A stretch of DNA of 64,000 bases from contig OX381709.1 of the NCBI GenBank assembly GCA_947462335.1, positions 82,336,622-82,400,621 of the forward strand, in the 5' to 3' direction. Numbering within the stretch: the stretch's first letter is position 1; the number at the start of each line of letters is the position of its first letter. Positions 36,399-46,984 of this stretch are shown in pieces. Source of the stretch: Harmothoe impar. Taxonomy: Eukaryota; Annelida; Polychaeta; Phyllodocida; Polynoidae. A program made the position numbers and the translations under genes. The notes beneath the pieces were generated by a model. That model saw only the letters and a list, made by a program, of their open reading frames with translations, searched no databases and was not told where the DNA came from.

Positions 36399-37973
36399 AT
36401 GAGCAAAAGACAACACCTAGCGCCGTCCAAGAACAAGAAGACTACGCGGAACAGCGCTCGTTTAGCGTCAGTGCCTCCTCTTGCTACTGAAAATGAGACT
36501 ACCGCCGCAGCCGCTTGGTCTTATCACCCTCCCGCTGTAGCGAGCGCTCGCGGCAGTAGTAGTAGTAGTAGCAGTAGTAGTAGCAGTAGTAGTACTAGTA
36601 GTAGTAGTAGTAGTAGTAGTACTACTGGTAGTAGTCGTCGTGCTAGCGACGTTGTTACACTCGCGACGGTACACGTTGCTGCTAAGCGCGCTGCCGCTGC
36701 TACTGCCGCCCCGCCTGCTGCGGCTGCTGCTGCTGCTGCACCTGCTACCGCTGAGCCTGCTACTGCTGCGCCTGCTGAGGCTGCTGCGCCTGCTACTGTT
36801 GCGTCTGCTGCTGCTGCTGCTGCTGCTGCTTCTGCTGCACCTGCTGCTACCGCTACTACTACTGACGACAACGCTCCTGGCACAGCGCAGTACTGGCAAC
36901 CGGGTTTTTACCTCCCCACTACTGTTGATGACTTTGATGACCTGCCGCACGTTGCACAGCCCCTCTCCTCCACCACTACATCGACCGACGCCCTCGACGC
37001 CGCTCGCGCTGAGAGTGACAGCTATTCTGACACTCAGCCCCTAAACCGAGAAGAAGAGGAGGAGGAGGAGGAGCAGCAGCAACAGGGTGAGACAGAGAAC
37101 GACGCTGACGACGAGGCGTACGAACAACCCGAAGGGAAAGGGGTGGGCGGTACGTTTTTCGGCTTCCCTCTTCGACCTTTCGACCTCACTTCCTCCACTA
37201 GTAGCGTCCCGTCCGGTCCGTGGCGACTGCCCTCACCGCCACCTTACGAGGGCGGCGGCGCTTCATCTTCTACCGCTACACTCAGCACCGACGGCGTGTG
37301 GCTGCGCTGTTCCAACAACGAGGCCTCGGATACCACCAGCGCTGACGCTGCTCCTGCTATCGGTTCTGCTGCTGATTCAGCTCACGCTGATGGTGTTACT
37401 CATCCTGCGGGTGTGAAACGTTCTAAGGTGAGTTCCAGAACAACAAGGCCTAGTAAGAAGAGAAAAATACAAGAAAAAGAACGAGATGGACGAGAAGAAG
37501 CAGAGAAAACCTTCTCCCGTCTTCTCGGGTTAGAGTTCTGCTTAGACGGAGCTTTGACGCTGGAGATCTGGGAGGACGTGGCTAGACTGTCTAGGAGGCC
37601 GCGCTACACAAAAGACGGCCAGGTGAAAGAGGCGTCTCTGACCAGAAGCAAGCGAGTGCACTTCACGGCCGACGCGCTGCGCGAGCTAATAGCACGCATC
37701 GCCGATATCCGCGCAGTGGTGCGCATACGCGACACAGCGGCCGCGCAAGGAAAACCTAATCACACCCCCTGGTTCGCAGTGCTGGATGAGGAGGGCGAAG
37801 TGTACGCAGCTGTGAGCTACTACAGCGGTAAGAACCTCGTCCACGTGCGCAAGTACGAAGGTCCTGACAAAAAACCCACACAGCAGGGAGTGACGCTGTC
37901 CGCCAGAGCGCTCAAAGAGTTGGATGACAAAACAGAGATCATTCTGAAATATCTCGGCATAGATTCGGAATGA
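36399..37973 (+). CDS. Low-complexity protein with C-terminal PC4/p15-like domain (524 aa)
   Basis: Probable nuclear single-strand-DNA-binding or transcription/replication cofactor. The start has an excellent Kozak context (CACCACCATGAG). The order is a basic N-terminus, Ser tract (about 52-78), Ala-rich tract (about 94-154), acidic Glu/Gln run (about 218-232), a PPPY tetrapeptide (about 280), a basic nuclear-localisation-like cluster SKKRKIQ (about 350), then the folded part. Residues about 460-515 (AAVSYYSGKNLVHVRKYE, then QQGVTLSARALKEL) follow the PC4/p15 pattern of a Gly-Lys hairpin, an IRKY-like strand and a final helix. Residues about 375-440 (ALTLEIWEDV, then KRVHFTADALRELI) look like a degenerate second copy. 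There is no AATAAA in the short spacer before the polymerase gene. Element B has the same N-terminal half but a Death-domain C-terminus. The domain call is by eye. The triplet-repeat-rich reading frame is intact. Confidence 0.75.
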   Translation: MSKRQHLAPSKNKKTTRNSARLASVPPLATENETTAAAAWSYHPPAVASARGSSSSSSSSSSSSSTSSSSSSSSTTGSSRRASDVVTLATVHVAAKRAAAATAAPPAAAAAAAAPATAEPATAAPAEAAAPATVASAAAAAAAASAAPAATATTTDDNAPGTAQYWQPGFYLPTTVDDFDDLPHVAQPLSSTTTSTDALDAARAESDSYSDTQPLNREEEEEEEEQQQQGETENDADDEAYEQPEGKGVGGTFFGFPLRPFDLTSSTSSVPSGPWRLPSPPPYEGGGASSSTATLSTDGVWLRCSNNEASDTTSADAAPAIGSAADSAHADGVTHPAGVKRSKVSSRTTRPSKKRKIQEKERDGREEAEKTFSRLLGLEFCLDGALTLEIWEDVARLSRRPRYTKDGQVKEASLTRSKRVHFTADALRELIARIADIRAVVRIRDTAAAQGKPNHTPWFAVLDEEGEVYAAVSYYSGKNLVHVRKYEGPDKKPTQQGVTLSARALKELDDKTEIILKYLGIDSE

Positions 37974-37990
37974 GAGACGCTCAACGCTCA

Positions 37991-37992
37991 CG

Positions 37993-38023
<31 letters not shown>

Positions 38024-38130
38024 AGCGTTTGACGTACGCTGTATGAGACAGACAGACGGATACACAGACAGCAGACAGAAAGATAAATAGATAGATAGAT
38101 AGACAGATAGATTGATAGATAGATAGATAG
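37991..38130 (+). repeat. (CA)n and (GATA)n microsatellites between PC4-like and polymerase genes
   Basis: CG/CA dinucleotides (about 37,991-38,023) followed by ACAGACAG and GATA-type tetranucleotides up to 38,130, filling most of the 196-bp intergenic gap. No TATA box is evident for the downstream gene. Confidence 0.85.
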
Positions 38131-38169
38131 TTAGACGGCTAAGTAGTTGGTAACTGAGTGAAAAAAAAC

Positions 38170-41100
38170 ATGACACAGTACGTATGTGAAAAGTGTTTCA
38201 AAATGTTTAAAAGACCGTACAACCACGAGAGACACGTAGAAAATTGTAGAGTAGTACCTAAGTTTTGCCCTCTATGCGGCGAAGGCGATTGCCGAAAGAT
38301 CGCCTGTCGACGCGAATCTCTGGACGGAGTGACCGTCCCTCCGCGCATATGTGCTGTACCGAACGGGGAGGAAACGTTCACGGCGAATTGGCCTGCGATA
38401 CAAACGGGCGTCAGGATGCACGGGACTCGCGTGAGTGTAACAAACTTCAGGCTACCAACCGGCGAGTTGAGTGACGCTGTAGATACTATGCGTCGCATTC
38501 ACTTGACACAAAGATTCAAGATACAAAGTGGGTTTCTCGGTAGGCTTACTCTTACAACACAGAGAAGACAAGAGCAAACTGCGCTACTTTCACGCCTCCC
38601 AGAACAACGCAACTCTCATACAACCGCTCCCTACTATAACTAATTCAGAAACTTTGGAAGAGCTCCTCTCAAAGATGGAAAACACCGTCGCTTGCGAGGA
38701 AGTACGGAAACTTTGCGACGCTGACACCAAGTGGCACGTTCTTTTTCCTACCAATTTGAACATTTGCGTTTACATGGGACCGGGGGAATTCCCCATAGGC
38801 GGTAGGATCACTCAGGCCGGTCGAGTTGGAAAGAGAAGCGGCGTGTTAGATTTTCCCAACAAGGACAACCTCTGCATCTTCCGCTGCATTTCCTTTCACT
38901 TATACAACACCAGCAAGCGCGCTTCAGATTTGTTACGTCAGTTCTGTCCCGCTGCCACACCTGAATCCTTTCCGGGTCTGAACATCCGCGACTTACCCGC
39001 GTTAGAGAACTTGTTTGACGTACAGATAGCGGTTTACACCGCGTCGCGTCAAGTGCCGGGGCGGAAGTTGAGAAGACGCGTTACTCTGATCAGACCGCCT
39101 TCCAGAACTCTGGCTGCCCGAGGTAAAGTCAACCTACAACTGACGGCGAAAGGCGGTTTGCACGTCTCTCTCGTCACGGACTTCAACGCGTACGCGGGCA
39201 TATACGAATGTTGCAAGTGTAAGGCGGCGTTCACCACCGAGTTCTTGCTGAAGAGACACAGGAACCAGCTTTCCTCTTGCCGACAAGTCAAGTTGCGCTA
39301 CGTAGGTGGCATCTACCAAAATTCGAGAACGATTTTCGAAGCGCTAGCAGACTTCTCCATTTTTCCCCCCGACGGACATTCCGGAATCTACCCTTACAAG
39401 GTCGCCTTCGATTTCGAGGCTTTCTTCAGACCGTGCAAAGAACCGTCGACGGAACACGTGTCCCTGCTGTGGGATCACGTCCCTTTGTCGGCTAGCGTCG
39501 CATCCGACTTTCCGGGGTGGGAGGGGCCCGTCTGCTTCGTCAGAGAATCCGACGCAGATTCCGACCCCTTGTTGGACCGAGTTTTAAATCACATAAACGA
39601 GAACGCCAAAGTCATCGGGGAAGCTGTGCTAGAACTTTACCGACCGACCTTAGCGAAGTTAGATGCGGCGATAGGTGAAGCTCTCCTGCTGGAGGAGGCA
39701 ACGCTCACCCCTTCTCCAGGCGGCTTCGCTGCGGCTCAGACCAGACACCCGTTAGTTCAACTGAAGAAGCGTCTTCTGAGATACATCCGGCAAGCTCCAG
39801 TCGTGGGCTTCAACTCGGGGCGTTACGACTTGAACCTGATCAAAATACGCCTTCACTCGTTCTTCGCCTCCGGAGACCGAAGAAACCAAGAATTCAGCGT
39901 CATAAAGAGAAGCAATCAATACTTGGCGGTTTACACACAGCACACGGTTTTCTTGGACGTAGTCAACTATTTGGCACCCGGTTACAACTACGCGACCTAT
40001 TTGCGAGCTTTCACCAGGAACGAAGAGAAAGGTCACTTTCCTTACGAATGGATGACGTCTACCAGGATACTGGCAAACAGAACGCTGCCACCGAGATCGG
40101 CTTTCGACAGCGAGCTGACGGGCGTCAAAATGTCCGAATCCGACTACGCCGCATGTCAGAAAGTTTGGTCCGACGAGAAGATGCAAACTATGGAAGACTA
40201 CTTGATCCACTACAACAACAAAGACGTCAAACCTTTCATAGAAGCTCTGAAAAATCACGCTAAATTTTTCCAAGATCGCGGCATTGACATGTTGAAAGAC
40301 GGAGTTTCTCTCGCCGGTTTGACTTTACGGTTCCTCTTCCAAAACCTAGAAGACGCGTTCACAACGTTCCCCCAGTTCGACGCCGTCCTCCACGCTCTGA
40401 TCAAAGAAAATCTAGTCGGCGGTCCTTCCATCATCTTCCATAGATTTCACGAGAAGGGCACCACGCGGATAAGGGAGCACAAGTACGGCGAAGAAGCGAG
40501 ACCGTGCCAACACATCCTAGGACTAGACGCTAACTCTCTGTACTTGCGCTGCATGAGCGAAGCGCACTGCACGGGCTATTACGCGGTGAGACAGCCCGAG
40601 ACCGAGTTCAAGCCCGAAATTAGGCAAAGAAACTCTCACAGCGCTTTGGAGTGGTTACGCTTCGTAGAGCACGACCGCGACGTGAAACTGCGCCACGCTT
40701 TGAACGACGGCAAGATGGTTGTAGGCTGTCGGAGAATTCGCGTGGACGGGTTTCACGCGGCCTCTAATACGGTTTTCCAGTTTCACGGGTGTTGGTTCCA
40801 CGCTCACGAGTGCATACCGTCGCACCGATATCAGTGCGCTTCACTGAGAGAGGAGAGACGCGACAGAACGACCAGAGTAAGCGCTTACTTGAAAGCGCTA
40901 GGTCACAAGCTGGTCGTCGTGTGGGAGTGCGAATGGCGAGAGATGAAGCGTCGAGATGAGCGGGTCAAGGCCTCCCAACAACGCTGGAAGGTTGACGCTT
41001 TGAAAGTGTCTCGAAACGCGATGAGCGAGAGCGACATCCTTTCCGCTGTGAAAGAGGAGAAAATGTTCGGTTTAGTTCAAGTGGACATCACTACGCCGCC

Positions 41101-42280
41101 TCACCTACGAGACTACTTCGAAGAAATGACCCCCGTTTTCAAGAACGCGACCGTTTCAAAATCGGACATAGGACCTCACATGTCAGACTTTGCGCAGGAA
41201 GAAAAGCTGTTGAACACGCCTCAGAGATGTCTGATAGGGAGTTACCACGGAAAAAATATTCTCTTGGGAACGCCGCTTCTCAAGTGGTATTTAGAGCACG
41301 GTTTGATAGTCACCAAAGTGCAGCTGGTGGTAGAATACCTACCTAAACGCTCCTTTGCCGGTTTCGCGGACGAAGTAACGGCGGCGCGAAGACGTGGCGA
41401 CGTGAACGAGAACGAGAAAATTCTGTCAGACTGTTACAAGTTAATGGGAAACGCTACGTACGGTAAAACAATCTGCAACAAAGAAAAACACACGGCGGTG
41501 AGATACACTGACAGTCGGAGGTTCGAACTATTGGCCAATTCGTGGCGCTTCAAAAAGGCGTCCGAGTTGAGTTCCGATCTGTTTGAAGTCGAACTACAAC
41601 CGAAAACAGTCAACAACAACCTCCCTATTCAAATAGGGTTCATGGTATACCAGTACGCGAAGTTGAAAATGTTAGAGTTCACATACGACTTCTTGGATAG
41701 ATTCGTCGATCGGCGCGATTATGCCCTTTGTCAAATGGACACCGACAGTCTTTACATGGCTCTCAGCGGTGACACGTTGGATGACCTAGTCAAACCTCGC
41801 CTGAGAGAGACGTACTTCAGAGAGAAACGAAAGTGGCTTCCGACAGCGGTGTGCGACGATCACTTAGAGCTTTTCGTGAAGACAAAAACGGAAAGAGTGC
41901 GAGAATGGTGTCCGCCGCCCGGCGGATGTTGTGAGAGACGGTACCTTCACGATCTGAGAACTTCGGGGCTTATGAAAGCGGAGTGGGAAGGTGACGGGAT
42001 CCTAAGTCTCATTTGCTACGATCGAGTCAGCGACACCGGTGAAAGAAAATCCAAAAAATGGAGTGCAAAAGGCGTACAGAAGAAACAAAACCCTCAGGAA
42101 CCAGACGACTTCTTGGATGTTCTTCGCCAACGAAAAACTCTCATTGCTGTAAATAGAAACTTCAAAGTGGTGCGAAACAAAATGGTCACCTACACCATAG
42201 AGAAAGACGGCGTGCGCTACTTGTATTATAAGCGTCGCGTGCATTCTGACGGTGTGACAACGAGTCCTTTAGAGATATGA
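38170..42280 (+). CDS. polB: Family B DNA polymerase of the protein-primed (DNA_pol_B_2) type, two-exon model
   Basis: Replicative DNA polymerase expected to copy the element. In order: a C2HC/C2H2-like zinc finger (CEKCFKMF...HERHVENC, about 38,190-38,250), an OTU-like or uncharacterised NLCIFRCISFHLY segment (about 38,868), a second zinc finger (ECCKCKAAF, about 39,206), Exo I (FDFEAF, about 39,406), Exo II (GFNSGRYDLN, about 39,805), Exo III (YLIHYNNKD, about 40,199), motif A (GLDANSLYL, about 40,520), a Vsr-like nuclease segment (FHGCWFHAHEC to VVVWECEW, about 40,779-40,935), motif B (KLMGNATYGK, about 41,438) and motif C (QMDTDSLYM, about 41,731). The catalytic aspartates of motifs A and C and the exonuclease acids are present. 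The frame shifts between the N-terminal ORF (ends 38,643) and the main ORF. The preferred explanation is a short intron, 38,540-38,648 or 38,528-38,648, giving a product of about 1,330 residues. No separate terminal protein was recognised. Confidence 0.88.
38540..38648 (+). other. Candidate short intron in the polymerase gene
   Basis: The N-terminal ORF and the main ORF are in different frames. An intron ending at the AG of ACTAATTCAG (38,648), with a branch-like ATAACTAAT just upstream, restores frame if it starts at GTAGGC (38,540; 109 nt) or GTGGGT (38,528; 121 nt). Element B has the same frame discontinuity and the same acceptor, and differs by a 1-nt indel within the interval, as expected for non-coding sequence. 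Its counterpart of GTGGGT reads GCGAGT, which favours the 38,540 donor. Programmed frameshifting or an ancestral frameshift remain possible. Confidence 0.55.
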
Positions 42281-42350
42281 AAAAAAAAAAAAATAAGCGT
42301 GTGCATCTTTTCAAAAATAGAGTGTTTATCAAGATTGAAAAAAAAAAAAA

Positions 42351-42368
42351 AATAAAAAATAAAATAAA
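42351..42368 (+). terminator. Poly(A) signals of the polymerase gene
   Basis: AATAAA hexamers at 42,351 and 42,363 in an A-rich run 70-90 nt after the stop codon. They sit at the inner edge of the right inverted repeat, just before GTTGTGTTTTTATTTTCATA. Confidence 0.65.
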
Positions 42369-42371
42369 ATA

Positions 42372-42910
42372 TTGTTGTGTTTTTATTTTCATACGTCTTC
42401 TTTTACTAGTAAGTCGCGCAGTCTCTTAAAGCGTCACTCATGTGACGACGTCGCTTCCAGTCACGTGATCCTAAAGACCCTCACTTCCTAAACAAAAAAC
42501 TTCTTCTTCCGCTCACGTGATCAATCAAGTCACTTCCGGTCACGTGATCCTCAATGAGGTCACTCACTTCCGGTCGGCCATTAGGTCATGTGACGTCACT
42601 TCCGCTCACGTGACTCATCAGGTCACTTCCGGTCACGTGATCCTAAATTAAGTCATATGACGTCACTTCCGGTCCCCTAAGTAGGTCAGTAGGTTACCCA
42701 GAATGCACCACTAATCCCCTAAGTAGGTCACTTCCGGTCACGTGACCAAATGGTGGCCTCTGATTGGCTGCAGGGTTACCCAGAATGCACCACTAATCCC
42801 CTAAGTAGGTCACTTCCGGTCACGTGACCAAATGGAGGCCTCTGATTGGCTGCATGTCGATTGAGTAATAAACAGTACTTAACTATAGTCCCGTTCCGAT
42901 ACATACTACT
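42372..42910 (-). repeat. Element A right terminal inverted repeat
   Basis: Inverse of the left end with the G-rich and palindrome block missing. It ends CCGTTCCGATACATACTACT. It includes AATGCACCACTAATCCCC direct repeats (about 42,703 and 42,785) and inverse copies of the ETS/CRE/E-box array at 42,460-42,850. Confidence 0.88.
42460..42850. promoter_or_regulatory. Array of E-box/ETS/CRE-like motifs (element A right)
   Basis: At least six CACTTCCGGT sites plus near matches, most followed by CACGTGA. GACGTCA sites and two CTGATTGGCTGCA (inverse CCAAT) boxes lie toward the tip. It mirrors the array at 33,536-33,905. Confidence 0.7.
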
Positions 42911-42916
42911 GAGACA
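42911..42916 (+). repeat. Target-site duplication of element A, right (GAGACA)
   Basis: GAGACA immediately after the terminal TACTACT, identical to 33,472-33,477. Confidence 0.9.
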
Positions 42917-43358
42917 TCTTGTGTCAAAAGTGTGAACTATTTGAGAGCTAAAGAACAGATGTCTCATAGACGTCATAATCTGACAAGATAAAGATGTACT
43001 ACACATGTAAAGTATGCGTAATGTTGATGTCAAATCTATTATGTCATTTTAACATGCACCTTAAGGCATGAATTTGACATAAATGTTTTATGTGTATAAT
43101 TTCACGAAAAAAGATGTGATATTCTGATCCAGATTTAATCACTTGTTACATCAAATAATGACCACATAGATATGTATGGATGCTATCAAATGGTTATATC
43201 TCTTTCTGATTGCCATTTAGATGTAAACAGTACATTAGTTTCCTGTCAAACTGCTATGTACAAGGATTTCCTCCCTTGAGACGTCATGATCAGGTCATTT
43301 TGATGTATCAACGTGAATATGACCAGTAAAAGACATGCTTTTTACATAAGGTGCTAGC

Positions 43359-45856
43359 TTGGTTAACTCTACTCATAACATGGCCCATGATCCCTGGCTA
43401 ATACCACCCTCCATATTCACCCATCATGGAGGTAGTTATGGCCAGCAATGTGACCGGTGTTACTGCTGATATTACAACATACTTATCTAACCCTTCCTCC
43501 ATACCAACTCATGACACACAGCCATGTCACGCTATCGGTAATACAGCAAAATGCCAAAAGGGTAACTGGACTCAGGGGCAGTATAACTAATGTCCCTGGA
43601 CACACATTATACAGGAACAGTCTAATTCTCCTACTCCCAGGTGTGTGCAGGGCATCTATAAAGCATACAGCCACCGTTGAAAGCAATTACCTGAACTCGT
43701 AATATGTCCCATGATCCCCGGCTAATACCATTCTCCCTTCACATAGGTAGTTAGGGCCAGCCATGTGACCTGCTCCTGGTGATACTACAACATGCTTATC
43801 TAACCCTCAACCCAGAGGTAATATAATTGATGTCTCTGGACACACATTTTAGAGGAACAGTCTAATTTTCATACCCCCAGGTGTGTGCCAGGGGGCTTCC
43901 ATAAAGCACTCAGACTGCAGGAGGGGATCAGGCTCTCTGGTGCTATTGACCACTGGCTATAGCTAGCATCAATAGGCACCACCGGACTATAAGGGGTCCG
44001 GGTTAGGTATAGTGAACCTCAGAGGTGGAGTCTGGTTAGGGGCAGGATCAAGGTCTAGCAGTACTTTGGGAACAGCCATGACTAATTGGATTGGGGTGGG
44101 GCCTACAAGTATCTCAGAAGGAGACTTTGGCCACATTTGAGGGATGATATTTAGTTGCAGTGGCTTCTGTGGATACAATAATTTATAATATAGTCTAATC
44201 TATGTATTTTCTGCTCCACCTAAGTGTGACCGTTACCTTTTAATCACCTTTCTGATTAGAAAGCTATACCTGATTGAATAGATCATGCCTGCCTCTAAAC
44301 TGTCACTGATGCTGCTAATTAAGTCATGTTCTGTGTCTGGTGTATCCGGTGTGTTAGGCTGGTTCAGCAGGAACACACATTGCTACAGTACAAAGTTGAT
44401 GTAAGAGATACATGTGCTACTCAGTAATTTAGATGGCTGTGATATAGTACTACATGTATCGTAAACAGCCAGAAGTAAATTATGGTCAAGAAGGTATCAA
44501 CAAGGTATTGGCAAATTCAGGAGCAGCAGGAGTAGCCTGTCCAGTATATTTAAGGAAATAATAATATTTAAGTCAGATGGCAAAGTCCATCTGAGGTTAA
44601 GATTTATAGTTATGTCTTTTAACCTTTTGCCACTATAAGGAGCCGTAGAGAATTATTGTATAGCATTTCTTGTTTACTGAGAGGCAATATCTGACCATCT
44701 TCTGCAGCAAACCAGCAATGTTCAAAGCCAAAATGGAAGCTGTCTGGTTTTGATTAAGGTGGTATGAAGCTAGATATCACTTCTTTGCTGTTTAGAACAG
44801 CTTCACAAAAGTTCTAGATCAACTATAGGAACTAGAGTTAGCTAGCTATGGTAATTGGATGATCTAGGTCCCTTATAGCATGCCCCAGCTAGACAGTGAG
44901 AAAGGGTAAATGAGGACTGGGTCCCAGGTTGAGTTGCAAACCACTGACTTGAATAACTAACCAGTTGCACATTACAATCCAAACCAAAACCAGGCCAAAC
45001 CGATTCCGGTAAAACTTGCCTAGTGGGAATTGAGCAACAGAGCTCCCACCATAGAGAGAGGGTTTGAGGAAAACCATTTGTATTTGGTATTCTGTCCAGA
45101 TGTGTTCATTCCCTCAAGTTACACATTTTTTTCAGTGTTGAAATAAAATAGATTGCACACAGAAATAGGAGGTTGACACATTGTATGCAACTGGAAGAAT
45201 ATTCTCACATTTCCTCTCAGAATCCAATTAGCTACTCTAACTCAGGATGGCCAAATCAATATTTTGTGAAGTGTTTGACAGTGGATTTAGTGCCAAGAAG
45301 GATTTATAGGTTATAATGGATGGGGAGAGCTGATTGAGCAGACCTTGAGTGGCACTATATAGGACTTGGTTTGTGTGCAGTCACAGTGTTCTGGAGATCA
45401 CATAGTTGTCTATACAGGTCGACAGAAAGGCCACCCAGCCATATCAGCATCCCAAAAATGTTTTAACTATTAGTAACTGATTGGGAATGCCCCACCTCCA
45501 TAGCTGAGTCATAGGTCTGAAGGACCCAGCTTCAGAGTGGAAAATCCCAATAGGCCTAAAGACTAGTTTCACAGATCAGTGGTTTGGTGTCCATAGATTG
45601 GTGGTTTGCCAAGTTTATGGAACCAAAAGGTCCTAGGTGCAAATTGCTCTGGTCTGGTCTCGCACCCTGAGCAGACAGAGAAGATTGGTGTTGGTAATGG
45701 TTCATCTGTTCATTCTGGATAAGGCAAATGAAAAGGAATACAAAGGTCCCCATACACTACTATATTAATGAATCAGAAAAAGGAGCATCCTAGCTTTTGG
45801 AGGGCCCTTTTTACTACCCACATTGGTATACTCTGGCAGTGCTATGTATATATATA

Positions 45857-45939
<83 letters not shown>

Positions 45940-46500
45940 CTTCGAAATATTGCAATGCTCTTACAACATACAAGACCAAGACTAGGAAAGGTTACTCAGA
46001 ATGTAGTATGCATCTATATCATGTTTATATGTAATAATATATTGATTGGAAAGCTATATAAATATATGGGCCTTAAAAAGGATTTATCAAAATGATGTGA
46101 TGCATCATTCATAGCCAAACAGAGCCTGTCGTTTTATGGAGGTTTGATCAGTAGAAATACAAGCCTCCTTCCATACTGTTCAATGACAAACGTAACAATA
46201 CCCAGCATCAGATAGATACTCTGAATTAAAAAACAATACTTTTATTCAAATGGAGGACAAACAAATGGTTTACTATGTATGCTCGGCCACCGGCTGTTCT
46301 ATGGTGCACAAGCCTCTGCCATTGATCTCTCTGTCTGGTCTAGCTTTTAACTGATGAATAAAATGGAAATTGTAAAATGCATATCGAACAAAATAGGAAT
46401 AATAGTAATAAAGATAGATTCATTTACAATTCAATACTTTTAACTAATGAAATTGGAACTGCCTGCATCTGTACCACCTGAAGTTAATAACAGAAAGTGA
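43359..46500 (+). other. Duplicated host DNA, no gene seen
   Basis: Collinear with about 9,530-12,600 of copy 1. A 62-81-codon ORF pair (10,802-11,047 and 44,889-45,077, minus strand) is partly shared but ends differently in each copy and has no recognisable domain, so it was not called. Confidence 0.5.
45849..45935. repeat. (TA)n microsatellite with TG interruptions
   Basis: Alternating TA with occasional TATG, at the position corresponding to the (TATC)n tract of copy 1. Overlapping Tyr/Ile ORFs are artefacts. Confidence 0.95.
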
Positions 46501-46502
46501 AA

Positions 46503-46786
46503 TGTGAAAGCGAAATTAAGGGATACTATATTGCATTAAGGAGCATATGGAATTTCCAATGCCCTATATACATTCTGTGTCATACCAAAACATATTCATC
46601 AGAAATCCCAGTGCATATCTGCCACTCAAGCCTGGTCATTCGATATACCTGTTGCTGCCATACTCCCATTCTAATATCAGACCTTTTCATATGGGCCCAG
46701 GTGGCAGAACGGCCAGCCGAACCTGGTGAATATTTTGTAACTCTGTACAAACTAGCCCAAATAAAACCTTGTTAAAAAAAAAATTA
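46503..46786 (+). mobile_element. Poly(A)-tailed retroposon fragment
   Basis: Copy 1 reads AAAGTGAAATGAAATATAAAC without interruption (about 12,613). Copy 2 has about 285 bp inserted, ending CAAATAAAACCTTGTT plus a run of A. An AATAAA-type signal followed by an A tail suggests a LINE 3' end or SINE retroposed after the duplication. No reverse transcriptase sequence is included. Confidence 0.6.
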
Positions 46787-46984
46787 TAAACATGTACCCC
46801 CATCATTTTTTCAGTACCTATATGAAATGCTTTTTTTTCTTCTGTGACTGGCATAGCAAAGACATTTGTAATGGCCCCAGGCACCCTTTCCCCTATCACC
46901 ATTGACACAGTGCATATACCAGTGTTTCTTTATGTAGACGTGTGTTATTGTAGGTACAACACTTGGATGTGTGTCTCTCATCTC

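Larger units (their letters stand above)
33478..42910 (+). mobile_element. Element A: compact Polinton/Maverick-like transposon (9,433 bp)
   Basis: Termini 5'-AGTAGTATAGTATGTATCGG and its inverse, long subterminal inverted repeats, and a 6-bp target-site duplication GAGACA. The element is visibly more GC-rich than its surroundings. Gene order: Death-domain protein (leftward), PC4-like protein (rightward), family B DNA polymerase (rightward). AG ends, 6-bp duplications and this polymerase type are established Polinton traits. Autonomous Polintons also encode a retroviral-type integrase, packaging ATPase, cysteine protease and capsid proteins, and none is visible here, so mobilisation in trans is inferred. 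The reading frames are largely intact, so A appears younger or better maintained than B. Confidence 0.88.
32793..43358. mobile_element. Outer non-autonomous transposon carrying element A
   Basis: Copy 1 is continuous at about 9,530 (GTGAAAACTAATTAACTGTACTC). Copy 2 is interrupted from CAGCTAGCAAAACTC (about 32,793) to GGTGCTAGCTTGG (about 43,358). The ends share a short inverted repeat, AGCTAGCA/TGCTAGCT. Without element A the outer element is about 1.1 kb (32,793-33,477 plus 42,911-43,358). It is AT-rich, non-coding, and full of AGACATC/GATGTCT motifs. Element A inserted inside it later. Confidence 0.65.

Noticed and set aside
36468..37044. Antisense and alternate-frame Ser-, Ala- and Leu-rich ORFs over the PC4-like gene
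   Set aside because: Triplet repeats (AGT, GCT) stay open in several frames. Only the plus-strand frame continues into a recognisable domain and has a TATA box and Kozak context.
37235..37255. PPPY tetrapeptide in the PC4-like protein as a viral late-budding motif
   Set aside because: It lies in low-complexity sequence and is not preserved in element B (PIPY there). No capsid or membrane protein is encoded, so budding is not supported.
33478..42910. Integrase, capsid, protease or packaging ATPase genes expected of a full Polinton
   Set aside because: Looked for in all long ORFs of both elements. The remaining non-coding stretches are promoter repeats and terminal repeats, too short or too low in complexity to hide such genes.
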